The notes under the pieces: model-generated
The model's input: only the letters and a program-made list of their open reading frames with translations
What the model was told of the DNA's origin: nothing
The model's database searches: none
Shown here: positions 26,014-35,468 of the stretch, in pieces
Layout of the letters: every line of letters starts with the position of its first letter
Position numbering within the stretch: position 1 is the stretch's first letter
Translations under genes and position numbers: made by a program
From: Acidobacteriota bacterium
GTDB lineage: Bacteria > Acidobacteriota > Vicinamibacteria > Vicinamibacterales > SCN-69-37
Assembly: GCA_024640135.1 (NCBI GenBank)
Contig: JAHEFO010000007.1
Coordinates: 736-44,047 of the forward strand
DNA length: 43,312 nt
Direction: 5' to 3'

Positions 26014-27045
26014 ATGTTGTTCCGTGTTTCCCGTTTCGTTGGTGTTGCCGCCCTGGCCATCACCGCGCTCATCATGTCCGTTCCCGTGTCGGCCAGAACG
26101 GCCGTGACGATCAAGCTCGCGACCTTTGCGCCCGCCAACTCCGCGTGGCACAAGGCCCTGCTTGATATGGGTGACGCCTGGACCCGTGCCACGGCTGGAC
26201 GCGTCGCACTGCGCGTGTATCCCGGCGGCACCCTGGGCACGGAGGCGTCGACGGTCAAGATGATGAGCCCGGCGGTCGGCGAGTTGCAGGCGGCCTTGCT
26301 GCTCCCCCCTGGCCTTGGTCGGATCGATAGCGGGATCGACGTGTTTGGAATGCCGTTCTTTCTGGAGTCCGACGCGGAGATGCTCGCGGTATTTGCCGCG
26401 GTGCGCCCGATGCTGACGCAGCGAATCGAGGCGCAGGGATACAAAGTGCTGCATTGGGGCAACGCCGGATGGGTCCAGCTGTTTTCGAAGCGCGAGATCC
26501 GGACGCTGGCCGACCTGAAGGCGGCGAAGCTCTACACCACCGAAGGTGACGACAAGACGGTGCAGTGGTACAAGGACAATGGGTTTCAGCCGGTGCCCCT
26601 CTCGTTCAACGACATGGTCGGCGGGCTCAAGCGCGGCATGATCGACGCGGCGCCGAGCCCGGCGTACGGCGCGTCGATGCTGCAGATCTTCCGTGATGCT
26701 CCATTCCTGCTCGACGTCAAAGTGGCGCCCCTGTTCGGCGCGACCGTCCTGACCAACGACGCCTGGGGACGAATCGACGCCGCAGACCAGCCCAAGGTGC
26801 TGGCCGCCGCGCAGGCCCTCGAGACGCGGTTTCTGAGCGAAGCCCCGAAGCTCGATGCGGATGCTGTGCGCACCATGAGTGTCCGCGGCCTGAAAGTCAC
26901 CAGACTGACTCCGGACGCGTCAGCCGAATTCCGCAAGACGGCTGAGGCGCTGGTGGCGTCCATGCGCGGCACGGTGGTGCCGCCGGATGTCTATGATGCG
27001 GCCCTGAAGGCGCGTGACGCCTTCCGCAACTCGAAGGACCACTAA
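26014..27045 (+). CDS. dctP: TRAP transporter solute-binding protein DctP (TatP-like)
   Basis: 343 residues from ATG 26014 with GGAGAG upstream; an upstream extension overlaps the TatT gene. A Sec signal peptide ends near VSARTAV. DctP hallmarks: IKLATFAPANSAWHKAL at the N-terminus of the mature protein, and LADLKAAKLYTTEGDDKTVQWYKDNGFQPVPLSFNDMVGGLKRGMIDAAPSP, where carboxylate-binding DctP proteins have their substrate Arg; here no Arg is seen at the usual LRVP-like position, so the ligand may not be a simple carboxylate. It lies between TatT and the fused permease. Confidence 0.9.
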   Translation: MLFRVSRFVGVAALAITALIMSVPVSARTAVTIKLATFAPANSAWHKALLDMGDAWTRATAGRVALRVYPGGTLGTEASTVKMMSPAVGELQAALLLPPGLGRIDSGIDVFGMPFFLESDAEMLAVFAAVRPMLTQRIEAQGYKVLHWGNAGWVQLFSKREIRTLADLKAAKLYTTEGDDKTVQWYKDNGFQPVPLSFNDMVGGLKRGMIDAAPSPAYGASMLQIFRDAPFLLDVKVAPLFGATVLTNDAWGRIDAADQPKVLAAAQALETRFLSEAPKLDADAVRTMSVRGLKVTRLTPDASAEFRKTAEALVASMRGTVVPPDVYDAALKARDAFRNSKDH

Positions 27046-28854
27046 GTGCGCCAACGCATCGTCAGGTTCGAGAACGCCGTCGCCACGCTCGCGATGATCG
27101 GCATCATCGTGCTGCCACTGGCGGAGATCGTGCTGCGCAAGTGGTTCTCGACGGGGATTCCTGGTGCGGCTCCTTTTGCGCAGCACCTGACGATGTGGGT
27201 GGGGATGCTGGGCGCGGCGATCGCCGCGCGTGACGGGAAGCTTCTGTCCCTGGCCACCGGCGAGTTCCTGCCCAAGGGCCGGCTGACGGACGGCGCCAGA
27301 CTCTTCGCCGCATTCGTCGGGTCGGCCGTCGCCACGGTGTTTGCGATGGGCGGCCTGACCCTGGTCACCATCGATCGCCTGGACGGAGCCGAAATCGCGG
27401 CCGGAGTGCCCGTCTGGGTGGCCGACCTGGTGTTGCCGATGGCGTTCGGCCTCATCGCCGGCCGGTTGGTGCTGCGCGCGTCCCGATACCGGTTTGGCCA
27501 GGCGGTCGCGGCCCTTGGTCCGGTGGCAGGCTACTGGCTGGCCACGCATCCGGAAGTGCTGGACGGTCAGGCCGCCTGGCCGTGGCTGGCGGTCGTCCTC
27601 GGCGCGTCGATCCTGGGCGCGCCGATCTTTGTGCTTCTGGGTGGTTCAGCGGTGGTGCTGTTTCTGGCGCAGGGGAGCAAGCCGACGGTCCTGCTGATCA
27701 CCGCCTATCAGGAACTCACCGGTTCCGCCGGACTGGCGACGATTCCGCTGTTCACCCTTGCCGGGTATCTGTTGGCCGAGGGCAAATCTTCTGAACGGCT
27801 GCTCCGGGTGTTTCGCGCGGTGCTGGGTTGGCTTCCTGGGGGGACGGCGGTGGCGTCCGCCTCGTTGTGCGCGTTCTTCACCCTGCTGACCGGCGGTTCA
27901 GGCGTGACCATCCTGGCGGTTGGCGGATTGCTTCTGCCGGCGTTGATCAAGGACGGATACCGGGAGCGATTCTCTGTGGGCCTGCTGACGTCGGCAGGAT
28001 CGCTGGGGTTGCTGTTCCCCATGTCCCTGCCCCTGATTCTGTACGCGATCATCGCGAACATCGCGATGGAAGATTTGTTCATCGGCGGCTTGCTGCCGGG
28101 CACGCTCATGCTGGTCTTGCTGGCCGGCTACGGCATGCGCGAGTCCCTGAAGTCCAAGGCGCCTCGACCCGCGTTTGCGGGCGGTGAGGCGATCGCGTCT
28201 CTGTGGAACGCGAAGTGGGAACTGGGACTGCCCGTGGTCGTCATGACGGCGTTGCTCGGCGGCTACGCCACTCCGGTGGAAGCCGCTGCCGTGGCCGCGT
28301 TGTACGCGTTGATCATGCAGCGAGTCGTGCATCGGGATATTCCCACGACCCGCGACATTCTTCGCGTGACCGCGGATTCGGTGGGGCTCGTGGGGGGCGT
28401 GCTGGTCATTCTGGCGGTTGCGGTCGGGCTGACGAACTACATGGTCAACGCGCAGGTTCCTGACGCCTTGATCGACTGGACGACGACGCATGTCGAGTCG
28501 CCCCTGATGTTCCTGCTGGCGCTGAATATTTTCCTCCTGTTGGTCGGGTCGGTGATGGATATCTTCTCGGCCATCGTCATCGTGGTGCCGCTGATCTCCG
28601 GCGTGGCGGCGGTCTACCAAATCGATCCCGTTCATCTGGGGATTATCTTCGTGGCGAACCTCGAGTTGGGCTATCTGACACCCCCATTGGGATTGAATCT
28701 GCTGCTGTCATCGGTGCGATTCCAGAAACCGGTGCTGGAGGTCACTCGCGCGGCGTTTCCGATGCTGGTAATCCTTAGCGTGGGTGTCCTGCTGATCACG
28801 TATTTCCCCTCACTGACCCTCGGGCTGCTCCAGCTTCTCGGCCGTATCCAATAG
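27046..28854 (+). CDS. Fused TRAP transporter permease DctQM
   Basis: 602 residues from GTG 27046, immediately after the dctP stop. Residues about 1-165 are the small DctQ part (four helices, AEIVLRKWFSTGIPGAAPFAQHLTMWVGMLGAA). Residues about 180-600 are the large DctM part with many helices (ATIPLFTLAGYLLAEGKSSERLLRV, SLGLLFPMSLPLILYAI, LELGYLTPPLGLNLLLSSVRF). It is the sodium- or proton-driven permease taking solute from the DctP protein. QM fusions are common. Confidence 0.92.
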   Translation: MRQRIVRFENAVATLAMIGIIVLPLAEIVLRKWFSTGIPGAAPFAQHLTMWVGMLGAAIAARDGKLLSLATGEFLPKGRLTDGARLFAAFVGSAVATVFAMGGLTLVTIDRLDGAEIAAGVPVWVADLVLPMAFGLIAGRLVLRASRYRFGQAVAALGPVAGYWLATHPEVLDGQAAWPWLAVVLGASILGAPIFVLLGGSAVVLFLAQGSKPTVLLITAYQELTGSAGLATIPLFTLAGYLLAEGKSSERLLRVFRAVLGWLPGGTAVASASLCAFFTLLTGGSGVTILAVGGLLLPALIKDGYRERFSVGLLTSAGSLGLLFPMSLPLILYAIIANIAMEDLFIGGLLPGTLMLVLLAGYGMRESLKSKAPRPAFAGGEAIASLWNAKWELGLPVVVMTALLGGYATPVEAAAVAALYALIMQRVVHRDIPTTRDILRVTADSVGLVGGVLVILAVAVGLTNYMVNAQVPDALIDWTTTHVESPLMFLLALNIFLLLVGSVMDIFSAIVIVVPLISGVAAVYQIDPVHLGIIFVANLELGYLTPPLGLNLLLSSVRFQKPVLEVTRAAFPMLVILSVGVLLITYFPSLTLGLLQLLGRIQ

Positions 28855-28858
28855 CGCA

Positions 28859-31705
28859 ATGGAGCAACCGACCCCACATCCCGTGCGTGCGGTCCGGCAA
28901 CTCGGACAAAGTCTCTGGTTCGACAATATTCACCGCGCCCTGCTCGAGTCAGGTGAACTGGCCAATCTGATCACGCGCGACGGCATCGCCGGGGTGACGT
29001 CAAACCCATCGATTTTTGAGAAAGCCATCGCGGGCAGCCCCCTCTATGACGAGGCCATTCGGACGCTCCTCACGCGGTCACAGGCGGACGCCCAGGCGAT
29101 TTACGAACATCTGGCGATTGAGGACATTCGCGCGGCGGCCGATGTGCTGCAGCCGGTCCACGCGAAGACGGGGGGGCGCGACGGGTACGTCAGCCTCGAG
29201 GTGTCGCCCTATCTGGCGCACTCCACCGAAGACACGGTGGCCGAGGCCCGCCGGTTGCATGCGGCGGTGGATCGCAGCAACGTCCTGATCAAGGTGCCCG
29301 CGACGGGCGAAGGGGTCGCGGCCGTCGAACAGCTCATCGCGCTGGGCATTTCGGTGAATGTGACGCTGATTTTCGCCGTGGAGACGTATGCGGCAGTTGC
29401 TGACGCGTACCTCTCCGGCCTTGAACAGTGGATTCAATCTGGAGGGGACCCGCGGCAGGTCTCCAGTGTCGCCAGTTTCTTCGTCAGCCGAATTGATTCG
29501 GCCGTCGATGCCAGGATCGCCGCGGTGCTCGAGACATCCGTCATTCCGGCGCGGCGAGCGCAGTTGCAGCGCCTCGTCGGGCAGACGGCCATCGCCAACG
29601 CCAAAATGGCGTACGCGCACTATCAGGCGATCGTCGGTTCGGATGTGTGGCAGAGACTGTCGGCACAGGGAGCGCGGCCACAGCGCCTGCTGTGGGCGTC
29701 GACCGGCACCAAAGACGCCCGGCTCTCGCGGACCTACTACGTCGATGAGCTGATCGGACCTGACACGGTGAACACCGTTCCGGCTGAGACCCTCCAGGCG
29801 TTCATCGCTGAAGGGCGCCCGCGCCCCAGCCTGCTGGAGCAGCCTGAGGTGGCACGGACCAACCTGGATGCGCTCGAAGGTGCGGGCATTTCGCTTCGGG
29901 CCGTGACCGACCAACTGCTGGTGCAGGGATTGTCGGCGTTCTCCGCCTCGTTTGATCGGCTGCTCGGAGCCATCGAACGGAAGCGGCTGGCAGTGCTCGA
30001 GCCGGCGATTGGCACGCAGCACATTGCTCCGGGAAGTTTGGCAGGCAAGTTCGAACGCGCGCTGAATGACTGGCGTGAAGACGGCAAGGTTCGCCAACTG
30101 TGGCGCCGGGATGCCGCCCTGTGGACCGGGACGGATGAGGCGCAGTGGCTCGGCTGGCTCGATGCCGTGCAACTTGGCCAGGAAGGTCTGACGACGGTCA
30201 CCGACATTTCCCGCGACAGCGCCGAGTTTTCTCACGTCGTCGTGCTCGGCATGGGTGGTTCGAGCCTGGCTCCGTGGGTGCTCCGTCAAACCTTCGGGTG
30301 TGTGGCTGAGCACCCCGAGTTGTGTGTGATTGACTCGGTCGATCCAGGCCAAATCCGGGCTGTGGAAGACGCTCTTGACGTGTCTCGCACGCTGTTCATC
30401 GTCGCCTCGAAGTCCGGCGGCACGGCCGAGCCACTTGCCCTGTATGCGTACTTCGCCGAGCGGTTGCGCGCGGCTGGTATCAAGGCGCCGGGGCGGCATT
30501 TCCTGGCCATTACCGATCCGGGAACGTCCCTGGAGACACTGGCGGATGCGGAGCGATTCCGGCATGTGGCTGTGGGCCAGCCAGATGTGGGCGGGCGGTT
30601 TTCCGCCTTGACGAACTTCGGTCTCGTGCCAGCCGCGTTGATGGGCATCGATGTCGAGGCTGTCCTCGATCGGGCCGGCGGCATGGTGCGCGCGTGCGCG
30701 GCCGTGGTCCCGCCAGAGGTGAATCCAGGCGTGGCGCTGGGGATCCTTCTCGGCACGGCAGCCGCTGAAGGACGAGACAAACTCACACTGGTGATCTCGC
30801 CTTCGATGCAGGCAATCGGCAGCTGGCTCGAGCAACTGGTTGCCGAATCGACCGGCAAGGATGGCCGGGGCATTGTGCCGGTCGACGGCGAAGCAGTGGG
30901 GTCGCCCGAGACCTATGGAACTGACCGCGTCTTCGTCCACATCAGGACCGCGGACAGACCAGACTTGCAGGACAGCGAAGCGCTTTCCCGTCTGGAGCGT
31001 GCCGGACATCCGGTCGTGCGAATCGTGGTGAACGACACGATGGACATCGGGCAGGAGTTCTTTCGGTGGGAAGTTGCCACGGCCGTCGCCAGCGCGGTGC
31101 TCGGACTGAACGCCTTCAACCAGCCCGATGTCGAAGCCGCCAAGATCGCCACCAGGGGCTTCATGCGTGCCTATGAGCAGGGAGAGCCACCTGCGGCAGT
31201 GATCCCGAAGGTCGAGCACGAGGGGCTGCGATTCTACGTGGACGGAGTCAATGCCGATGCGCTCGCGCCAGCGACGACCCCGGAGGCGTTGATCGCCGCG
31301 CACGTGGCGCGACTCCGAACGGGCGACTACTTTGCGCTCAACGCGTTCCTGTCGATGTCTGCCGACCATGACCGGGAGCTGCAGGCGCTGCGGCGACTCA
31401 TCCACGATCGCGCGGGTGTCGCCACGACTCTGGGATACGGCCCGCGGTTCCTCCACTCGACCGGACAGCTGCACAAGGGCGGGCCGGACACCGGAGTGTT
31501 TCTCGTGCTGGTTTCCGACGATGCGGCGGATATCGCCGTGCCCGGGACACAATACACGTTCGGTGCAATGAAGCGGGCGCAGGCCCATGGCGATTGCCAG
31601 GTGTTGGCCGAACGCGGGAGACGCCTCCTGCGCGTCGAAATCGGAGGAGACACCGCCGAGGGCCTGCGCCGGCTGCAGACGCTGTTTGAGGTGGCGCTTC
31701 CGTGA
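28859..31705 (+). CDS. Bifunctional transaldolase / glucose-6-phosphate isomerase
   Basis: 948 residues. The N-terminal 370 or so are transaldolase: TSNPSIFEKAI, then NVLIKVPATGEGVAAVEQL with the Schiff-base lysine, and ISVNVTLIF. From about residue 380 the protein is phosphoglucose isomerase: VVLGMGGSSLAPWVLRQTFG and SKSGGTAEPLALYAYF, the sugar-phosphate-binding sites. It links the pentose phosphate pathway and glycolysis in the cytoplasm. Such Tal-Pgi fusions are known in several phyla, including Acidobacteriota. The start is four bases after the TRAP permease, and the stop overlaps the next GTG. Confidence 0.93.
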   Translation: MEQPTPHPVRAVRQLGQSLWFDNIHRALLESGELANLITRDGIAGVTSNPSIFEKAIAGSPLYDEAIRTLLTRSQADAQAIYEHLAIEDIRAAADVLQPVHAKTGGRDGYVSLEVSPYLAHSTEDTVAEARRLHAAVDRSNVLIKVPATGEGVAAVEQLIALGISVNVTLIFAVETYAAVADAYLSGLEQWIQSGGDPRQVSSVASFFVSRIDSAVDARIAAVLETSVIPARRAQLQRLVGQTAIANAKMAYAHYQAIVGSDVWQRLSAQGARPQRLLWASTGTKDARLSRTYYVDELIGPDTVNTVPAETLQAFIAEGRPRPSLLEQPEVARTNLDALEGAGISLRAVTDQLLVQGLSAFSASFDRLLGAIERKRLAVLEPAIGTQHIAPGSLAGKFERALNDWREDGKVRQLWRRDAALWTGTDEAQWLGWLDAVQLGQEGLTTVTDISRDSAEFSHVVVLGMGGSSLAPWVLRQTFGCVAEHPELCVIDSVDPGQIRAVEDALDVSRTLFIVASKSGGTAEPLALYAYFAERLRAAGIKAPGRHFLAITDPGTSLETLADAERFRHVAVGQPDVGGRFSALTNFGLVPAALMGIDVEAVLDRAGGMVRACAAVVPPEVNPGVALGILLGTAAAEGRDKLTLVISPSMQAIGSWLEQLVAESTGKDGRGIVPVDGEAVGSPETYGTDRVFVHIRTADRPDLQDSEALSRLERAGHPVVRIVVNDTMDIGQEFFRWEVATAVASAVLGLNAFNQPDVEAAKIATRGFMRAYEQGEPPAAVIPKVEHEGLRFYVDGVNADALAPATTPEALIAAHVARLRTGDYFALNAFLSMSADHDRELQALRRLIHDRAGVATTLGYGPRFLHSTGQLHKGGPDTGVFLVLVSDDAADIAVPGTQYTFGAMKRAQAHGDCQVLAERGRRLLRVEIGGDTAEGLRRLQTLFEVALP

Positions 31706-32700
31706 ACCTGGCACTCAGACGAGGGCCGACCATTTGTGTCGTCCTGGGATTGTCGGCGGCTGCGTGCGCAGGCAGCGCACCCGCCTCGGCGCCTCTCGTG
31801 GACGCGTCGATGATCGTGAGCGCTGTCAGAGCGACCATCGCCGGCGGCGACATCGCCGCCGGGGAGCGGTTGCTGGCGGCTCACGAGGCCGAATACGGTG
31901 TCTCGCCCCAGATGTTGCTGGCGCTGTCATGGATCGGCCGGGGAGCCCTGGCCAGCGTTCGACTGACCGACGCGGAGCGGCTTGCCAGGCGGACGTATGC
32001 GCAAGGCACCGAACTGCTGCGTTCCAGGGGGATGGACGATGAGGCGGACCTGCCGATCGCGATGGGTGCCGCCATCGAGGTGCTGGCCCAGGTCGGCGTC
32101 CGGCGCGGCAGACGCAGTGAGGCGGTCCTCTACCTCGAAGGAGAACTGCGCAAGTTCACCGGCACCTCCATCCCCAAGCGGATTCAGAAGAACATTCACC
32201 TCATCAATCTCGAGGGCCAGCCGGTCCTTGAGGTGACATCCGCAGAGTGGATCGGCGACCAGCGGCTGGACGCCGAGGCCCTGAGGGGAAATGTGCAGGT
32301 ACTCTTCTTCTGGGCCCACTGGTGTTCCGACTGCAAGGCGCAGGGACCGGTTCTGGCACAACTCCTGGAGCGGTATCGAAAGGACGGGCTCAGGATCGTC
32401 GCGCCGACACAACGGTTCGGCTACGTGGCCGGAGGTGAACCGGCACCACCGGACGTCGAGCGCGCCTACATTGAGATGGTCAGGGACGCGTGGTATCCGT
32501 GGCTGTCCGACGTGCCGGTGCCCCTCGATGAGGCCAATCACCTGTCGTTTGGCGTCAGCACCACGCCGACGCTCGTCGTGGTCGACCGCCAGGGCCTGAT
32601 CCGCGCCTATCATCCTGGACAAATGACGGAGGGCGACCTTGACGCGCTGCTACGTCCGCTGCTTCTTGATGTGGCGGACGAGACGGGGGAAGGATCTTAG
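31702..32700 (+). CDS. TlpA-like thioredoxin-fold lipoprotein
   Basis: 332 residues from GTG 31702 (GTGA overlap). A lipoprotein-like signal (LGLSAAAC) is followed by a helical N-terminal domain of about 170 residues and a thioredoxin/TlpA domain. The active site is FFWAHWCSDCKAQGP (C208 and C211), and TTPTLVVVDRQGLIRAYHPG gives the cis-Pro strand. It probably acts as an exported thiol-disulfide reductase. The link to the sugar-phosphate enzyme is only operon-based. A candidate minus-strand gene overlaps its last 51 bases. Confidence 0.82.
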   Translation: MNLALRRGPTICVVLGLSAAACAGSAPASAPLVDASMIVSAVRATIAGGDIAAGERLLAAHEAEYGVSPQMLLALSWIGRGALASVRLTDAERLARRTYAQGTELLRSRGMDDEADLPIAMGAAIEVLAQVGVRRGRRSEAVLYLEGELRKFTGTSIPKRIQKNIHLINLEGQPVLEVTSAEWIGDQRLDAEALRGNVQVLFFWAHWCSDCKAQGPVLAQLLERYRKDGLRIVAPTQRFGYVAGGEPAPPDVERAYIEMVRDAWYPWLSDVPVPLDEANHLSFGVSTTPTLVVVDRQGLIRAYHPGQMTEGDLDALLRPLLLDVADETGEGS

Positions 32701-32979
32701 CGCTGGAACGCGCCCCCACCGGTCAGTGGAGGTGGCACTCCGGTCCAGTCCGCGACGTCGATCCTCCGGTCCTCGCCGCCGGTCCTTTGGTCCTTGCCGC
32801 CGGTCCTCCTCTGGTTCGCGCCGCCGGTCCTCTGGCTCGCGCCGCCGGTCCGGTCTACGGCGCCGGTCCTTTGGTCCGCGACGCCGACCCTCGGGTCCGT
32901 CACGCCCGTCTGGACCCGTCGCGTCGATTGTCACCGCGTCACTGCGCTGGCCGGGTTCGGCGATTCTGAGTTTGGACAC
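32650..32979 (-). CDS. Candidate Arg-rich heptad-repeat protein (109 residues), uncertain
   Basis: Read from GTG 32979, which has AGAGGT seven bases upstream, the product begins VSKLRIAEPGQRSDAV and then repeats a heptad of the type GPKDRRR/EPEDRRR about six times before a basic tail ending HIKKQRT. All repeat units and their insertions or deletions are multiples of three bases, which favours coding. Against it: other frames are also open, and the end overlaps the convergent thioredoxin gene by 51 bases. It would follow the TonB-dependent receptor gene by about 110 bases on the same strand. I do not recognise a family. Confidence 0.3.
   Translation of the reverse strand: MSKLRIAEPGQRSDAVTIDATGPDGRDGPEGRRRGPKDRRRRPDRRREPEDRRREPEEDRRQGPKDRRRGPEDRRRGLDRSATSTDRWGRVPALRSFPRLVRHIKKQRT
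32775..32900. repeat. Tandem repeat of a 21-base unit, six imperfect copies
   Basis: Units begin GCCGCCGGTCC or a close variant, with starts at 32775, 32796, 32820, 32841, 32859 and 32880, and lengths 21, 24, 21, 18, 21 and 21. Partial copies flank both ends. The 388-base stretch between the stop of the thioredoxin gene and the stop of the receptor gene holds this repeat, the uncertain Arg-rich frame and no other feature I can support; no clear terminator is visible. Confidence 0.8.
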
Positions 32980-33088
32980 GGGCCCACCTCTTCTGTACAG
33001 GCGATGACCATAGCAAAGTCGGGGCGATCGTGTCATCAGCCCGTGACCCCGCTGCCAGGCGGGCCTGTGAATCAGTGCGGACGGGGTC

Positions 33089-35464
33089 CTAGAACTTCCA
33101 GTCGAGCCCGAGAATGGGGAACAGGCCCTGCTGTTCCTGGAAGCGGACGCTGTTCGAACGGCGGTTCCAGGTGTAGGCCGAGAAATTCAGGCGGTTGGTG
33201 ACATTCTGCACACCGAAGAACACCACCAGGGGGCGGGTGAAGTCGAACGTGCGTTGCGCGCGCAGGTCGAGGCGGAAATAGGCCGGTGCGCGTGCGTCGT
33301 TGACGCGGCTCAGGTCAAAGATGCCGCGGCCGACGCTCTCGGAGAGCGCCACGTCAAACGGCGTGTAGGGACGCCCGCCGAGCCACGCCATGCGCGCCGA
33401 TACCAGCCAGTTGGGTGTCACGTTGATGCCGCCGGTGATATTGGCCACAAACGGGTAGTCGAACGCCCCCGGTCGAAGGACGCCATCCAGGCCGGCCTGC
33501 TCGGACTTGGCCAGCGAGAGATTTGCCTGACCGTACCAGCGTCCTCCGGGCGCTTTCTCCACCATGGCTTCAATACCCAGGGCACGGCCCCGGCCCTGGC
33601 TGGTCATGGGAAACAGCACTTCGCGCACGTTGAAGGTGTCTCCCACGTTGGCGAGTGACAACGTCGGAAACTGGGTCGAGACGGGGTAGTCCCGATACCG
33701 CTTGTAGTACGCCTCCAGCGTCATGCGAACGGAGTCCGAGGGCAGATACGTGAGACCGGACACGAGGTGATCAGCGACGAACGGCTTCAGGCGGGAGTTC
33801 TCGGGAAACGAGGTCAGAAACAGGAAATTGGGATGTTGCGCGTAACGGCCCGCGCTGGAATTCCAGGTCAGGTGTTCGCTGACCCGGAACCCGATGCCGG
33901 CCCGCGGGCTCACACGCGTGTCCGAAGTGAACTGATAGTGATCGAGCCTGGCTCCCAGGGTCAGATTCAGGCGCTTCGTGACATCCTGCGTGGCCTGGAC
34001 GTAGGCCCCGCTCTGGTAGGCGGTGAACGAGCGGTCGAGTGCAAACGCGTTGACGCCGGGCGTGGTTGAATACGGGCTGTCGTCACCCAGCGGTGATCCG
34101 GTGTCGTAGCGGAGTCGGAAGACCTTGAGGCTGCCTCCCACCTGCACCTTGTTCATCTTCCCCATCATCGTGCGGTACGTCGTCAGGTCGTACTTCACCG
34201 TCGTTTCACCCTCACGGGATCCTTCACGAAAGACCAGTGGTCCCTGCTCGATGATGTCGTCCACCGGGATATCGTCTGGGGGCACGCCATTGCGAACCAG
34301 GTCTTTCACGGTGGATGTGACGGCGGCTTCCGAATGGGTCACGCCGAGCAGGCCCACGCCTCGGGAACCGAAGATATGCTGCCAGTTCAAGCCGGTGGCG
34401 CTTCGCCAACCCTGATAGCGGATATCGAAGTCGGCGAGCCCTTCGTTCAGGTCGGTCTTCTCAGTCAGGCCCAGGCGAATACGGTCCACGCCGGTGATGT
34501 TCACGAGCCACAGGCGGTCTACCGGCGTGATGTCGTACACGACTTTGGCATTCAGCGCGGACAAGACAGGGACACCGCCGAACCCGATGTCGTTGGAGAA
34601 GATGTCGAGGAAACTCCGGCGCGCCGACACGATCCACGAGCCCTTGCCGTTGTCGATTCCCCCCTCGAAGATTGCGCCGGCCCCGGCAAACCCCACTGTG
34701 GCCTGTCCACGAAAGCGTTCGCGAGAGCCTTCGCGCTGGGCGATCTGCAGGACGCTGGAGACACGATTGACGTACGGCGCCGGATATCCACCGGTCAGAA
34801 ACGTGACGTCCTCAATCAATTCGGTATCGAGAATACTGACCGTTCCGCCCGCCGATGCAAAATTGGCGAACGCATTGATGTTCGGAATCTCGACGTTGTC
34901 CACGATGAAGAGATTCTCGAGGGGGCTGCCGCCACGGACAATGATGTCGTTGCGGAAGTCGTTGGTGCCGATTGCCACGCCGGGCAACGTCTGCAGATAG
35001 CGGGAGACGTCCTGCAGCGCGCCGGCGCTTTCCCGAATCTGCACCGGGCGCACGAGGTAGTTCGACGTCTTGACTTCCTCGGCCACCACGAACGCCGGGG
35101 CCGTGACCGTGACCGTTTCCTGCAGGTTCGACGGCGGCGGCAGCGTGACTGACACCACTGAGTCCAGCCCCGCGCGCACTTCAATGGGGTCGCTGACCAG
35201 CGAGGGCTCACCGGGGGGCGTGATCTCCAGGCGATACATCCCTGACCGGAGTTCGGTGATTCGGAACGTGCCTGCATCGTCAGACACCACGCAGCGAATG
35301 GTGTCGACCACGCACACCGTGACCGCCAGGCCCGGCAGGTTGGTGTGGGTGGCGACCGTGCCGGTGATGGCGCCCACAGCAGTCGTGTCCTGAGCCCAGG
35401 CAGATGACGGACCCGGCCAGGCGACCAGCAGGAACGCGCCGATGAGGCAGGAGGCTGCGCGCAT
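33089..35464 (-). CDS. TonB-dependent outer-membrane receptor with carboxypeptidase-regulatory-like N-terminal domain
   Basis: 791 residues from ATG 35464, which lies four bases after the stop of the upstream gene and gives the signal peptide RAASCLIGAFLLVAWPGPSSAWAQ; ATG 35482 is an alternative. After the signal comes a CarboxypepD_reg-like beta-sandwich (about 35-115), then the plug (SAGALQDVSRYLQTLPGVAIGTNDF, IIVRGGSPLENLFIVDNVEIPNINAF) and a 22-strand barrel ending LFPILGLDWKF, a typical aromatic C-terminus. These receptors import siderophores, cobalamin or glycans; the type with an N-terminal beta-sandwich is abundant in Acidobacteriota. Location downstream of the lipid/CarH genes is probably read-through only. 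Confidence 0.9.
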   Translation of the reverse strand: MRAASCLIGAFLLVAWPGPSSAWAQDTTAVGAITGTVATHTNLPGLAVTVCVVDTIRCVVSDDAGTFRITELRSGMYRLEITPPGEPSLVSDPIEVRAGLDSVVSVTLPPPSNLQETVTVTAPAFVVAEEVKTSNYLVRPVQIRESAGALQDVSRYLQTLPGVAIGTNDFRNDIIVRGGSPLENLFIVDNVEIPNINAFANFASAGGTVSILDTELIEDVTFLTGGYPAPYVNRVSSVLQIAQREGSRERFRGQATVGFAGAGAIFEGGIDNGKGSWIVSARRSFLDIFSNDIGFGGVPVLSALNAKVVYDITPVDRLWLVNITGVDRIRLGLTEKTDLNEGLADFDIRYQGWRSATGLNWQHIFGSRGVGLLGVTHSEAAVTSTVKDLVRNGVPPDDIPVDDIIEQGPLVFREGSREGETTVKYDLTTYRTMMGKMNKVQVGGSLKVFRLRYDTGSPLGDDSPYSTTPGVNAFALDRSFTAYQSGAYVQATQDVTKRLNLTLGARLDHYQFTSDTRVSPRAGIGFRVSEHLTWNSSAGRYAQHPNFLFLTSFPENSRLKPFVADHLVSGLTYLPSDSVRMTLEAYYKRYRDYPVSTQFPTLSLANVGDTFNVREVLFPMTSQGRGRALGIEAMVEKAPGGRWYGQANLSLAKSEQAGLDGVLRPGAFDYPFVANITGGINVTPNWLVSARMAWLGGRPYTPFDVALSESVGRGIFDLSRVNDARAPAYFRLDLRAQRTFDFTRPLVVFFGVQNVTNRLNFSAYTWNRRSNSVRFQEQQGLFPILGLDWKF

Positions 35465-35468
35465 GTGG

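Noticed and set aside
29078-31714. 878-codon minus-strand frame opposite the transaldolase/isomerase fusion
   Set aside because: No recognisable domain; the plus strand encodes two known enzymes across the same bases.
32775-32900. CRISPR array
   Set aside because: Units are 18-24 bases, contiguous, with no unique spacers and no cas genes nearby.
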